Positions 54,625 to 63,872 are shown, counted from the first letter of the stretch. The stretch: 64,000 nt of DNA from Pandoraea oxalativorans (GCF_000972785.3 NZ_CP011253.3:2976001-3040000), one strand, 5' to 3'. Notes: generated from the sequence alone by a model not told the origin. Numbers and translations are program-made.

Positions 54625-55467
54625 TCAAGCGCCAAACGCTTTGACGACCATGCCGAATGCCACGATGGTCATGAGCGCAGAGAAGATTTGCTGAAGCCGC
54701 GATGCGGCCAGACGTGGCGAGAGCGCACGCCCCAGCAACATGCCCGCCACAGCGCCTACGACAAACACCCACCCCTGCGTTCCCGGATGCATGCCATGCC
54801 ACCACGCACTGGCGACCGTGCCCGCAGAAATCAGTGCGATGACGAAGAGTGACGTCGCCACGACGCCGTGCACCGAAATGTCGGTGAAACGCCGCAATGC
54901 AGGCACGATGACGAAACCGCCCCCAACGCCGAGCAGCCCCGACGCAAAGCCCGAGATGGCACCGATCGCACCCAACGTGCTCGCCACTCGCCGAGTCCAG
55001 TGCAAGCGCCCTGTCGCGGGGTCCATCCGACAAGGTGGCAACGGTGTACACGCCCCCGCAGCGTCCCCCGCGCCCGCACTACGCGCTCCACCTCGAGACG
55101 CCCGATACATTCGCGCGGCCCCAATCAGCATGGCCATGGCGAACAACCCGACAAGCCACCGCTCCGGCAACCGATGCGCCATCAACGAGCCCAGCGGCGC
55201 GAGACAAACCCCGATGCCCGCCATCAGCATTGCCGCCCGATAGCGAACGATACCGGCCCGCAATCCCTGAGCACTGCCCACGGCGGCACTCGCGCCCACG
55301 GCAAGCAAGGCGACTGGCCCCGCCTGCGGCACGCCCCAACCGAGTCCGAACACCAGCGCCGGCACCGCAAAGATGCCGCCCCCCGCTCCCGTCAAACCCA
55401 ACACCAGTCCGACCGCTGCCCCAAGCAGGGTTGCCGTGGGCGAAGCACTCGAAAGGTCGGGGAACAT
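54625..55467 (-). CDS. TSUP (TauE/SafE) family sulfite/anion permease
   Basis: 280 residues with about eight hydrophobic helices in two repeats. Each repeat starts with the family's Gly-rich helix: AAVGLVLGLTGAGGGIFAVP and GFASGLLGVGGGFVIVPAL, the duplicated G-x-G-G-G signature of TauE/SafE (DUF81) proteins. Members export sulfite, sulfoacetate or related anions; the substrate is not defined here. ATG at 55467 has AGGA eight bases upstream. Transcribed leftward. The CoA-transferase gene upstream ends in a terminator, so this gene is separately expressed. Confidence 0.88.
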   Translation of the reverse strand: MFPDLSSASPTATLLGAAVGLVLGLTGAGGGIFAVPALVFGLGWGVPQAGPVALLAVGASAAVGSAQGLRAGIVRYRAAMLMAGIGVCLAPLGSLMAHRLPERWLVGLFAMAMLIGAARMYRASRGGARSAGAGDAAGACTPLPPCRMDPATGRLHWTRRVASTLGAIGAISGFASGLLGVGGGFVIVPALRRFTDISVHGVVATSLFVIALISAGTVASAWWHGMHPGTQGWVFVVGAVAGMLLGRALSPRLAASRLQQIFSALMTIVAFGMVVKAFGA

Positions 55468-55560
55468 GGGCGGTATCCTGCAGAGAGTGATCTGACACCG
55501 AATCCAAATCACTATATGTCATAAACTTATGACGAAGAATTATATAGAAGCGTCCGACGA

Positions 55561-55593
55561 CAGAAAAGAAAAGCGGCGCTCCCTGAGCGCCGC
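55561..55593 (-). terminator. Rho-independent terminator of the CoA-transferase gene
   Basis: GCGGCGCT (55573-55580) pairs with AGCGCCGC (55586-55593) around a 5-nt loop, followed leftward by TTTTCTTTTCT. It lies about 33 bp past the leftward CoA-transferase stop. Confidence 0.85.
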
Positions 55594-55625
55594 CGTGTCT
55601 GAAATGCGGGAAACAACCAAAATGC

Positions 55626-56984
55626 CTATGACGTCGATGTCCGGACACTGATATGGACCGGCCGTTCGCTGGCACCGAACTCCGCGCCGAGATCGGCGTC
55701 AAGTTCCGCGATGATGGCTCCGGTGTGAGCGCCCGGCGCGGGTGGATCGAGACGTGTAACAGGGCTTTGTCCGTTAAGACGCACAGGGGAGACGATCGTG
55801 TGGGTCGTCTCGCCGCTGGGCAGCACCATCGGTCGCACCCAGCCCATATGAGCCACCTGGGGATCGGACAGCACACGGGAATAGGTGCTGATTTCCGTGC
55901 ACGGGACGCCGACGGCCACCAGCCGCGCGAGCCAGGCATCGCGGTCTTCCAGCACGAATACCGCTTCGAGCACGTCGCGCAAGGCCGCCTGATGGCGTGC
56001 CCGCTCCCGCGCACTACCGAAGCGCGGGTCGTCGAGCAGATCTACCCGGTGCACGAGGGCGCAAATCGCCTCCCAATGCGTCTGGGCGTCGAGATCCATG
56101 CCGAAGTACCCGTCACGCGCCCGGAAGGTAGGCCAGGGGGCCGACGGGCCGCCAAAACGCTCGTCCCCGTCGGATAGCGGCGCGGAAAGCGGCACCGCCA
56201 GCGGCGACACCTTGCCATGGCCCGCTGCGTCAGCCAGCACCCGGCGCTGGCGCGCCCTGGTCGACACTTCGGCGTCGGTCTGCGCCGCGTTGCCCGCTTC
56301 CGCTCCGGCCATGGCGGCGGCAGGCACAAGTCCTGCGCGATGCGCAGCCTCCGCCCCGGCGTCACCCGCCCTCAGCGCAGCAATCGCCAGCGTCGCGCCG
56401 AGCATCGGCACATCGATGTGCACGCCCACGCCCTGCTGCTTCGCTGCGACGAGCGCAGCCGAGACGGAAAATGCGGCATACAGTCCTGCGGCCAGATCGG
56501 CAATGGGCAGATCGCGCGGAGGCTCGGCGCCGCTTGGCGCCACTCCCAGCATGCCCCTGAGCGCCTCAAGCGCAGGCACCCCCGGCTGCGGCACGGAGCG
56601 TGGGCCATCCTGTCCGAATGCGGAAATGGAAACGTAGACGAGATGCGGTTGCACAGTCGACAGCGCATCGTAGGTAAGCCCGGCGTGCGCCAACGTGCCG
56701 GGTGGCAGGCACTCGATGACGACGTCTGCCCCGCGCACCAGCGTTTGAGCGAGACTACGCCCTTCGAGCGTCAGCAGATCCAGCGCGACGGAGCGCTTGT
56801 TGCGACGCAATCCGACCTGCGCCGATTCGCTGATCGTGCTTTGGAATTCGTTGGAAATATCGTCGACGGGATCGTCGACCATGATGACGTCCGCGCCCAT
56901 GTCGGCAAGCAGCATGCCGCAATAGGCACCCGCCGCGCCACGACAGAACTCAATGACGCGGATCCCCGTAAGTGGTGCATTCAA
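55626..56984 (-). CDS. Class III (CaiB/BaiF) CoA-transferase family protein
   Basis: 452 residues. The N-terminus LTGIRVIEFCRGAAGAYCGM, then GADVIMVDDP, RNKRSVALDLLTLEGR and DVVIECLPPGTLAHAGL, follow the formyl-CoA transferase family pattern. The catalytic Asp (as in FRC Asp169) is in DLPIADLAAGLYAAF. The C-terminal half has GYFGMDLDAQTHW and GVPCTEISTYSRVLSDPQ. An Ala-rich insertion around residues 205-265 is longer than usual. Such enzymes move CoA between carboxylic acids; donor and acceptor are unknown. No neighbouring acyl-CoA pathway genes, so substrate prediction is not possible. Monocistronic, with a clear terminator. Confidence 0.87.
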   Translation of the reverse strand: MNAPLTGIRVIEFCRGAAGAYCGMLLADMGADVIMVDDPVDDISNEFQSTISESAQVGLRRNKRSVALDLLTLEGRSLAQTLVRGADVVIECLPPGTLAHAGLTYDALSTVQPHLVYVSISAFGQDGPRSVPQPGVPALEALRGMLGVAPSGAEPPRDLPIADLAAGLYAAFSVSAALVAAKQQGVGVHIDVPMLGATLAIAALRAGDAGAEAAHRAGLVPAAAMAGAEAGNAAQTDAEVSTRARQRRVLADAAGHGKVSPLAVPLSAPLSDGDERFGGPSAPWPTFRARDGYFGMDLDAQTHWEAICALVHRVDLLDDPRFGSARERARHQAALRDVLEAVFVLEDRDAWLARLVAVGVPCTEISTYSRVLSDPQVAHMGWVRPMVLPSGETTHTIVSPVRLNGQSPVTRLDPPAPGAHTGAIIAELDADLGAEFGASERPVHISVRTSTS

Positions 56985-57118
56985 TATCTGACCCCTATTT
57001 GCTTGCCTGGCGGTTTGTTGTTCTTCTCAACCCTTGGCAGCCGTCTGACGCGGCATTGAGCGCATTCTAGAACAGTTATTCAACGCCGGTCACTGCAAAA
57101 AATGGAGGTCGCACCACA

Positions 57119-57151
57119 CGTTGCCACCGGGCAACAACCCGGGTAGCAACG
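57119..57151 (-). terminator. Imperfect hairpin after corA
   Basis: CGTTGC pairs with GCAACG and, inside it, CCGGG with CCCGG, separated by small internal bulges. It lies about 70 bp past the leftward corA stop. No adjacent T-tract, so it is only a possible terminator. Confidence 0.3.
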
Positions 57152-57221
57152 CTTGCCGGGACACGCGCCTGACACAGATAGCGTGCCCCGCCCTCGGGTC
57201 TTCACGGCCTCGAAAGGGTCG

Positions 57222-58199
57222 TCACAGCCAGCCGGCCTTACGGAATTTCATGAATAGCAAGACATCGATGACAACCATCGCGGCAATACAGCCGGGATAC
57301 CCGTATTGGAATTTCAACTCGGGAATGTCGGCAAAATTCATCCCGTAGATCCCGGCAATCATCGTCGGCACGGCAAAGAGCGCTGCGAACGACCCGAGCC
57401 GCTTCGTCGTTTCGTTCTCGGAGAGCGAAATCATGCCGAGATTGACGGAGAGCGCCGTCGTGACCATTTCACGCAGCAGATCGATATTTTTCGTAATGCG
57501 TTGGAGATGGTCGAAGACGTCGCGGAAGTACTCCTGCATGCCACCGCACAGCTTGGGCGCCATCGCTCCGAATAACTTGCTGACGGCTTCCATGAGCGGC
57601 ACGCACGCGTGTTGCAGCGTAATGAGCCGGCGCTTGAGCTGATACAGATCCTCGATGATCGCGCGCCCCTTGTTCGGCGCGTTCGGGGTGAAGATCTGCG
57701 CTTCGATGGCTTCGAGCTGCGCCTCGAGGTCGTCGAACACGGGAAAGTAGCTGTCGACGATGGCGTCCATCAGGGCATAGAGGACGAAGATGGAGCCCTG
57801 ACGCAGCAAATGCGGTTCCTTCTCTGCCCGGGCACGCACTGCGCCCAGTCCCTGCGTGGCGTTCGAGCGCACCGAGAGCACATAGTTGTGTCCCGCAAAA
57901 ATCGCGACTTCGCCAAGTGTGAAATCGCCGTCGGCATCCTTATTGAGCACGTGCAGCACGGCAAAGAGCGAGTCGCCGTATTGCTCGATTTTCGGACGCT
58001 GATGCCCGTGCTGGGCGTCTTCGACGGCGAGGTCGTGCAGGCCGAATTCGTGCTGCATCTGCGCCAGTTCGCCCGGACCGGGATCCTTGAGCGCCACCCA
58101 GACAAAGCAGTGCGGACGTTCGAGATAGTCCGAGATTTCATCGGGGTGCAGATCGGCAATCTTGCGGCCATCCTCATAGGCCACACAGTTCACTAGCAT
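57222..58199 (-). CDS. corA: CorA-type magnesium/cobalt transporter
   Basis: 325 residues, the usual CorA length. Long cytoplasmic alpha/beta domain with helices (DDLEAQLEAIEAQIF, LYQLKRRLITLQHACVPLM), then two C-terminal transmembrane helices. The first helix ends in the signature YGMNF (GMN selectivity filter), and the second is GCIAAMVVIDVLLFMKF. Forms a pentameric channel for Mg2+ and also Co2+/Ni2+ in the inner membrane. ATG at 58199 has AGGA six bases upstream; the open frame beyond is non-family. Three tandem heptanucleotide repeats lie 28-51 bp upstream. Confidence 0.93.
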   Translation of the reverse strand: MLVNCVAYEDGRKIADLHPDEISDYLERPHCFVWVALKDPGPGELAQMQHEFGLHDLAVEDAQHGHQRPKIEQYGDSLFAVLHVLNKDADGDFTLGEVAIFAGHNYVLSVRSNATQGLGAVRARAEKEPHLLRQGSIFVLYALMDAIVDSYFPVFDDLEAQLEAIEAQIFTPNAPNKGRAIIEDLYQLKRRLITLQHACVPLMEAVSKLFGAMAPKLCGGMQEYFRDVFDHLQRITKNIDLLREMVTTALSVNLGMISLSENETTKRLGSFAALFAVPTMIAGIYGMNFADIPELKFQYGYPGCIAAMVVIDVLLFMKFRKAGWL

Positions 58200-58226
58200 G
58201 CGTCTTCCTGGTCGAGACGGCCGCCC

Positions 58227-58250
58227 TGCACTCTGCACTCTGCACTCTGC
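58227..58250. repeat. Tandem heptanucleotide repeat (TGCACTC x 3, plus TGC)
   Basis: Three perfect copies of the 7-bp unit followed by a partial fourth, in the 105-bp gap between the acyl-CoA synthetase gene stop and the corA start, both leftward. It lies 28-51 bp upstream of the corA ATG, where a change in copy number could alter promoter or leader geometry. Confidence 0.6.
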
Positions 58251-58304
58251 GCGTGGCGCGAGCGCCGGGCACTTCGCACGCCACCGCCGCCACCCTCGCG
58301 ACCG

Positions 58305-61010
58305 TCAGCCCTTGCGTGCCTCCCGCGCCTGCGCCGTCTGTTGCAGCGGCAGCCGGATATGAACGATGCCCGCTTCCATCTCCTTGTCTTCGACAAAGCC
58401 GAGATGACGGGCGAGTGTCAGCATACGCGTATTTGCCGTGAGCACATAGCCGATGAGTTCCCCGGTGCCCCGCTTGCGGCTGTAGTCGACGATATGCTCC
58501 ATGAGCGCGCGCCCCAGCCCCCGCCCCTGCGCCGCAGGACTCACCGTCACCGCGAACTCCGCCACGGTATTGTCCGGGTCGGCCATTGCCTGCACCACGC
58601 CCAGCAATCGTGTGTTGCCCGCCTCGTCCTTTTCCGTGGCGACGAACGTCATCGCCCGGTCGTAGTCGATCTGCGTGACGCGCGCCATCTGCGAATGCGA
58701 CAGCTCCTTGATCAGACCGAAGTAGCGGAACTGCACGTCCTGCGGTGTCAGCGTGTGGAAGAATGCGTTGTAGGCCGGTTCGTCCTCCGGGCGGATGGGA
58801 CGCACGCGCACGGGCTTTCCGCCAGCATCGACGGTGCTCTCCAGCTCTTGCGGATAGGGCGCAATCGACAAGCGTCCGTGCCCGGGAAGCGACGGCTTGC
58901 GCGCCACAATTCGCGCATCGAGCGCCAACACGCCATGTGCATCGGCGAACAACGGATTGATGTCCAGCTCGGCGATCTCCGGCACATCGCACACGAGTTG
59001 CGAAAGCTTCACCAGCGTCAGATAAATCGCCTCGTGATCGGCGGCCGGACGGCTGCGATAGCCTGCGAGCAACTTCGACACACGGGCGCGCGCCACCATG
59101 TCGCGCGCAAGGTTCAGGTTCAGCGGCGGCAGCCCGATGGTGCGATCCGCGATAACTTCGACAGCCGTGCCGCCCTGCCCGAACAGCAGCACCGGACCGA
59201 AGACGCTATCGGTCGCCACCCCCACGATCAGCTCGAACGCTTCGGCACCGTTCGCCATACGCTGCACCGAATAGCCGGTCACACGTGCGCCCGGTTTCGC
59301 GGCCAGTGCGCGCTTGGCGATCTGGCGAGCCGCTTCGCTCGCCTGCTCTGCAGTTTCGATGTTGAGCACCACGCCGCCCACATCGGACTTATGTGTGATG
59401 TCCGGCGAAATCAGTTTGACGGCGACAGGAAAGCCGATGCCCTTCGCGACTTCGCCCGCTAGCTCCGGCGTCTCGGCAACGAGCGTCTCGACCACCGGAA
59501 TTCCATAGGCCGCCAGCACACCTTTCGCTTCCGGTTCGGTCAGCAAGTCGCGCCCTTCACGCATGGCGCTGTCGACGATGGCGCGCACGCGCGCGACGTC
59601 CGGCGCAAAGCCCGGCGGAATCGAGGGCGGCGTTTCCATCAGCAACTCCTGGTTGCGTCGATAGTTGACCGCTTCGAGAAAGGCACGCGCGGCGTTCTCT
59701 GGCGTGTCGTAGGTCGGCAGCCCGGCCTCGCGGCAGATGCGGCGCGCGCGCTCGGCCGTCTCTCCGCCAAGCCAGCAGGTGAAGACGTTCTTAGACGGAC
59801 GCGGCAGCGCCGCCAGCGCGTTCGCCATATCGAGACTCGGCATGACGGCGGTGGGTGCCTGAATGAAGAGAACCGCCGCCGTCTCGGGGTCTTCGCATAG
59901 CGCGGCAAGCGTGGCCGTGTAGCGTTCGAGATTCGCATCGCCACCGATGTCCACCGGGTTCGCGCGGCCCAGCGTTTTCGGCAATGCGGCGTCGAGCGCG
60001 GCACGGGTCTCATCCGTCAGATGGGCCAGCTTGCCGCCATCGAGCACCAGCGCGTCGGTCGCCATCACGCCCGCCCCACCCCCATTGGTCATGATCGACA
60101 GCTTGTCGCCTGCGAACGGACGCAGGCGCGCGAGCGTCTCGACGGCGGCAAACAGTTCGTCGGTGGTATCCACGCGCAACATCCCCGCGCGGCGGATCGC
60201 GGCGTCGTACACGTCGTCCGAACCCGCCAGCGCACCGGTGTGCGACGCCGCCGCCTGCGCACCTTCAGGCACGCGTCCCGACTTGATCACGACGACCGGT
60301 TTGTTGCGTGCTGCGGCGCGCGCGGCGGACATGAACTTGCGCGCATCGCGAATCGATTCCATGTACATCAGAATGGCGTCCGTGCCGGGGTCGCTCGCCA
60401 GATAATCGAGCATGTCGCCAAAGTCGACGTCCGCACTGTCGCCCATCGACACGAAGTGCGAGAACCCGATTTCGCGCGCGTCGGCCCAATCGAGCACCGC
60501 TGTCGTGAGCGCCCCCGACTGGGAGACGAACGCGAGTTTGCCAGCGCGTGCGCCCATGTGCGCGAAGCTGGCGTTCAGGCCGATGCCGGGACTCAGCAGT
60601 CCGATGCAATTCGGCCCGAGGATGCGCAGCACGTGCGGCTTCGCATTCTTGAGCATGCGATCCTGCAACGTCACGCCTTGACGATCCTTTTCTCTTGCAA
60701 GCCCCGAAGTCAGCACCACCACCGCGCGCGTGCCGCGCTCCCCCAGGTCGCGAATCAGATCGGGCACAGTCGACGGCGGCGTACAGATCACCGCGAGGTC
60801 GGGTGCCTGCGGCAGATCGCCGACGTCTCGGTAGCACTTCAGACCGGCGAGCGTCGAATACTTCGGATTGACCGGATAGATGTCGCCCTTGAAGCCCCCG
60901 TCGACGATGTTTTGCAGCACGGTCGTCCCCACACGTCGCTCGCGATTGGACGCGCCGATCACGGCGACCGACTTCGGCTGGAACATCTGGCTCAGGTTAC
61001 GGGTGGTCAT
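58305..61010 (-). CDS. Bifunctional acyl-CoA synthetase (NDP-forming)/GNAT protein acetyltransferase, Pat-like
   Basis: 901 residues. N-terminal CoA-binding domain (MFQPKSVAVIGASNRERRVG), succinyl-CoA-ligase-like domains (LGPNCIGLLSPG, KLAFVSQSGALTTA and the His-bearing ASHTGALAGSD), an ATP-grasp domain (about 480-690: GIPVVETLV, GFPVAVKLISPDITHKSDVG), and a C-terminal GNAT domain (about 735-890) with the acetyl-CoA motif AQGRGLGRALMEH. This is the layout of PatZ/Pka-type lysine acetyltransferases, which acetylate metabolic enzymes such as acetyl-CoA synthetase. Whether the synthetase half is active cannot be told; the phospho-His appears present. ATG at 61010 has GGAG six bases upstream. Confidence 0.9.
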   Translation of the reverse strand: MTTRNLSQMFQPKSVAVIGASNRERRVGTTVLQNIVDGGFKGDIYPVNPKYSTLAGLKCYRDVGDLPQAPDLAVICTPPSTVPDLIRDLGERGTRAVVVLTSGLAREKDRQGVTLQDRMLKNAKPHVLRILGPNCIGLLSPGIGLNASFAHMGARAGKLAFVSQSGALTTAVLDWADAREIGFSHFVSMGDSADVDFGDMLDYLASDPGTDAILMYMESIRDARKFMSAARAAARNKPVVVIKSGRVPEGAQAAASHTGALAGSDDVYDAAIRRAGMLRVDTTDELFAAVETLARLRPFAGDKLSIMTNGGGAGVMATDALVLDGGKLAHLTDETRAALDAALPKTLGRANPVDIGGDANLERYTATLAALCEDPETAAVLFIQAPTAVMPSLDMANALAALPRPSKNVFTCWLGGETAERARRICREAGLPTYDTPENAARAFLEAVNYRRNQELLMETPPSIPPGFAPDVARVRAIVDSAMREGRDLLTEPEAKGVLAAYGIPVVETLVAETPELAGEVAKGIGFPVAVKLISPDITHKSDVGGVVLNIETAEQASEAARQIAKRALAAKPGARVTGYSVQRMANGAEAFELIVGVATDSVFGPVLLFGQGGTAVEVIADRTIGLPPLNLNLARDMVARARVSKLLAGYRSRPAADHEAIYLTLVKLSQLVCDVPEIAELDINPLFADAHGVLALDARIVARKPSLPGHGRLSIAPYPQELESTVDAGGKPVRVRPIRPEDEPAYNAFFHTLTPQDVQFRYFGLIKELSHSQMARVTQIDYDRAMTFVATEKDEAGNTRLLGVVQAMADPDNTVAEFAVTVSPAAQGRGLGRALMEHIVDYSRKRGTGELIGYVLTANTRMLTLARHLGFVEDKEMEAGIVHIRLPLQQTAQAREARKG

Positions 61011-61065
61011 GGCGGCTCCGTGGGTGAGTAAGACAGCGTGGAAAACGGCGAGACCGAGAACGTGA

Positions 61066-61100
61066 GAACGCGCGCTCCGGCTCAAGCGGCGCGCGCGTTC
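61066..61100 (-). terminator. GC-rich hairpin downstream of dps
   Basis: GAACGCGCGC (61066-61075) pairs perfectly with GCGCGCGTTC (61091-61100). It lies 80 bp beyond the leftward dps stop and before the acyl-CoA synthetase start. No T-tract, so function as a terminator is uncertain. Confidence 0.3.
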
Positions 61101-61182
61101 TTCGTCGTCTGTGATGCAGAACTATCGGCGGAACCGTCGACGTCGAAAGATGGGTTCGTCGCTCGGGCGCCCGGGCATATCG

Positions 61183-61668
61183 TCACTCGCCGCGCAGGTG
61201 CGCTTCCACCTTCCACAGGTGATCGTCGACACCGCGCGAGATCTCGGTGAAGACGTCCGACGTGGTGGCGTCGCCGATCTCGGCGGACGCGTCGATCAGG
61301 CCGCGAATGATCTCACCGTAGGCCGCAAGGGCTTCGGCCAACGCAGCGGCATGATCGAGACCGCGCTTGAACTCGTTCTTGTACGTCGGCAATTCGGTCT
61401 TCTGTGCAACGGTCTGTACGCGGCCATCGGCCACGCCACCCAGCGCCACCAGACGCTCGGCGCACAGATCGGCCCACTCGATGGCCGCGTTATAAACCTC
61501 GTCGAAAAGCAAGTGCAGCTCGATGAAGCCCGGGCCGTGCACGTTCCAGTGCGCCTGCTTCGCCTGACGCTGCACATCGATACCGTTGATTAGCCCGCGA
61601 TTGAGCTGGTTGACCGATTCGATACGGATCTTCTCACCGAGGGTGTTACGCGTATGGTTCAAAGCCAT
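61183..61668 (-). CDS. dps: Dps family DNA-binding ferritin-like protein
   Basis: 161 residues. The Dps signature KQAHWNVHGPGFIELHLLFDEVY (about 37-59) holds the His and Asp/Glu of the inter-subunit ferroxidase site, and the four-helix bundle pattern continues to the C-terminus. Dodecamers store iron, consume peroxide and may coat DNA in starved cells. The N-terminus (MALNHTRNTLGEKIRIES) has few basic residues, so DNA binding may be weak. ATG at 61668 has AGGAG six to seven bases upstream. It follows the HdeD gene on the same strand after 95 bp with two small hairpins between. Both fit a stress-response role. Confidence 0.93.
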   Translation of the reverse strand: MALNHTRNTLGEKIRIESVNQLNRGLINGIDVQRQAKQAHWNVHGPGFIELHLLFDEVYNAAIEWADLCAERLVALGGVADGRVQTVAQKTELPTYKNEFKRGLDHAAALAEALAAYGEIIRGLIDASAEIGDATTSDVFTEISRGVDDHLWKVEAHLRGE

Positions 61669-61686
61669 TTGACACTCCTGACGTCT

Positions 61687-61738
61687 GGCAACCCGCAGGT
61701 TGCCGGGGGAAGCCGTCGGCGACGGGCGCTCGGCGCCC
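61687..61738 (-). other. Two small hairpins between hdeD-like and dps genes
   Basis: GGCAACC-CGCA-GGTTGCC (61687-61704) and GGGCGC-TCG-GCGCCC (61724-61738) are perfect short stem-loops in the 95-bp gap between two leftward genes, the first ending about 19 bp before the dps start codon. Neither has a T-tract. They may be processing or stability elements, or attenuate read-through. Confidence 0.35.
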
Positions 61739-61763
61739 ATGCGGACGAACGAAGACGCTGCGA

Positions 61764-62336
61764 CTACGACCTGAGGTGTCCCGGCGACGCATGCGGCGCG
61801 CCATGCGCGGCACCTCGGAGTTTGAAACCTGCCAGCACCAGCAAAGCGCCCCAGATGATGGCCCAAGACCCGATGGCCCAGATCAGCGCCAACGCGCCCG
61901 CGCCCGGTTGCCACATGATGAAGATGGCAAACAGGATGCTGAAGGCACCGGAGAGAATGACCCACAGTTCGCCCTTGATCTCGCGACGCAGCGCGATACC
62001 GGCAGCCACCTGCAACACGCCGGTGACAAAACTCCAGGCCACGATATAGATAAGCAACGCAACGGCGGTCAACGCCGGGTTGAGATAAGTCAGGACTCCG
62101 ATCACTATGCTCGCGATGCCTTGCAGCAACGGCAGCCACCAATCGGCATGCTCCTGGCGCGCACTCCACGCGCCGCTGAGCGAGAAGACCCCGTCCACAA
62201 ACGAAAACGCGCCGAAACACAGCACCAGCACCGCAATCGTCACGCCGGGTAACGCAAAGGCCGCGATACCGAAAATCACGGCCAACACACCGCGCAGCAC
62301 AAGCAACCACCAGTATTTCGACAGAAGTCTGAGCAT
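61764..62336 (-). CDS. HdeD family acid-resistance membrane protein
   Basis: 190 residues with six hydrophobic helices in two similar halves. The opening YWWLLVLRGVLAVIFGIAAF is highly characteristic of HdeD/DUF308 proteins, with SFVDGVFSLSGAW, QGIASIVIGVLTYLNP, SFVTGVLQVAAGIALRR and the aromatic-rich GSWAIIWGALLVLAGFKLR. HdeD aids acid survival at high cell density in E. coli; the mechanism is unknown. ATG at 62336 has GAGGG six bases upstream. It shares direction with dps downstream, suggesting a stress-linked pair. Confidence 0.88.
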   Translation of the reverse strand: MLRLLSKYWWLLVLRGVLAVIFGIAAFALPGVTIAVLVLCFGAFSFVDGVFSLSGAWSARQEHADWWLPLLQGIASIVIGVLTYLNPALTAVALLIYIVAWSFVTGVLQVAAGIALRREIKGELWVILSGAFSILFAIFIMWQPGAGALALIWAIGSWAIIWGALLVLAGFKLRGAAHGAPHASPGHLRS

Positions 62337-62698
62337 GGCATCCCTCTCGTGAAATATCCGCAGGTAGCGAATCCGGACGACGGGCACCTATCACACACCT
62401 TCGACACCTTGGGTATGAATGGGCACACCAGATGGGCGTCAAGAACCCATTCTAGAGACGGCTGCGACGTGAGATCAAGTGAAATATACGCGAATGCTTG
62501 TGTCATCCGCACGCGCTTTGACAAGCATCATCCGACCTCGATTCTCCGCCCGCACGCCCACTGGCGCTTCTGCAACGACACCCGCGATCGCCCCGCCATC
62601 GCTGCGGCAATGCGTCGCATTCGCGCGCGTATCCCGAGGCGACCGTTACTTTGAGTGGCCCTCACGGGAATCGTCGCGGCGATTGGTGCCGAACGGGA
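62337..62698. other. Intergenic region between hdeD-like gene and astA
   Basis: 362 bp with no gene. It should carry the promoter of the hdeD-like gene and the end of the astA transcript. A 13-nt sequence GTGAAATAT(C/A)CGC occurs twice (62349-62361 and 62479-62491). No terminator hairpin with a T-tract was seen after astA. Confidence 0.4.
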
Positions 62699-63850
62699 TC
62701 AGACCGCTTCGGCGCGCGGCGGTTTGAGCGGCAAGACCTGAAGGCGATCGCCGGTCTTCACGCCCAACGCCTGCGCGGCGAGCGGGCTGAGCGCAAACGC
62801 CCGACGCTCGGGGCGACCCGTCACCAGCGTCGCGCGAAAGCCTTCCAGGCCGAGGCACGCCACGAGATACGGTTCCGCGTTCGGAGTCGCCGGAACGGGG
62901 CTGCCGTCCTCGCCTGCGGGGACCACAATGTTCGCCGTCAGATAGCGGCTGTCGCGCGCGGCACGCAAATCGGCCACACGCGCTTCGAGCACCGGCCCGC
63001 TGTCGAAGATATCCACGTGCGCCCCGGAGCGCATCCCCTCCTGCTCCAGCAGACGCCGTGCGGGCAGCGTGTCGCGGTGCGTCACGCCGATGGCCGCTTG
63101 CGCCGACGGCGACAGGAAGTCGACGTAGATCGGGTACTTGGGCATCAGTTCGGCCACGAACGACTTCTTGCCGATGGACGTGAGGTAGTCCGCCTGATCG
63201 AAGTCGATCTTGAAGAAGTGCTGTCCGAGCGACTGCCAGAACGGGCTCTGCCCCTCGTCGTCGAAGAAGCCTCGCAACTCGGCGCACACGTGCGGACCGA
63301 ATCGCTCGGGGAACTGTGCCATGAACAAAAAGCGCGCCTTCGAGAGCAGCGCGCCGTTGCCGTGTCCGCGCCATTTCGGGTCGAGCAGCAGCGAGCAGAG
63401 TTCGCTGTAGCCGGTGAGATCGTTCGAGAGCGAGAGCGTCAGCATGCGCGACCAGACATTCAGCTCCCGGCTCGCGTGGACAATCGTGTCCTTGCGATAG
63501 GTGTAGAACGGCTGGTCCAGGCCGACGGCCGCTTCCAGTCCGCAAACGCCCGCGGTCTCGCCGGTCCCGACGTCCTCCATCACAAACAGATAGCCTTGCT
63601 CCGCCGTAGGCGCATGTCCTTCGACGCTCGCCGCCACGCGCGCCAGACGCGCTTCAAGCGCCGCCCGGTCGGGCTTGAACGACGTCATGCCCGGACCGGC
63701 CAGCGCCGCCAGCGCCAGCAGGGCGGGCAGATCGGCGGGACGCGCGAGACGCACCACGCGCAGCGAATTCGCGGCGATGTCGTCAGAGGAGGCCGCACCA
63801 GTGTTCGCTGGAACGCCGGAGGTCCCCGTCGCTTTCGATTGACGCGTCAT
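62699..63850 (-). CDS. astA: Arginine N-succinyltransferase AstA
   Basis: 383 residues. It transfers succinyl from succinyl-CoA to arginine, the first AST step. Family sequences include VRLARPADLPALLALA, YTYRKDTIVHASRELNVW, DLTGYSELCSLLLDPKWRGHGNGALLSKARFLFMAQFP (positions ~165-200), GDRLQVLPLKP at the C-terminus and EGMRSGAHVDIFDSGPVLEA. About 30 N-terminal residues (Ala/Ser/Thr rich) precede the conserved start, so the real start could be a GTG at 63757; the ATG at 63850 has a GGGA upstream. astB, astD and astE are ~22 kb to the left. An upstream gene ends 112 bp before with a hairpin between. Confidence 0.93.
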   Translation of the reverse strand: MTRQSKATGTSGVPANTGAASSDDIAANSLRVVRLARPADLPALLALAALAGPGMTSFKPDRAALEARLARVAASVEGHAPTAEQGYLFVMEDVGTGETAGVCGLEAAVGLDQPFYTYRKDTIVHASRELNVWSRMLTLSLSNDLTGYSELCSLLLDPKWRGHGNGALLSKARFLFMAQFPERFGPHVCAELRGFFDDEGQSPFWQSLGQHFFKIDFDQADYLTSIGKKSFVAELMPKYPIYVDFLSPSAQAAIGVTHRDTLPARRLLEQEGMRSGAHVDIFDSGPVLEARVADLRAARDSRYLTANIVVPAGEDGSPVPATPNAEPYLVACLGLEGFRATLVTGRPERRAFALSPLAAQALGVKTGDRLQVLPLKPPRAEAV

Positions 63851-63872
63851 GGAAGCATCCCGTGAGTTGGAT

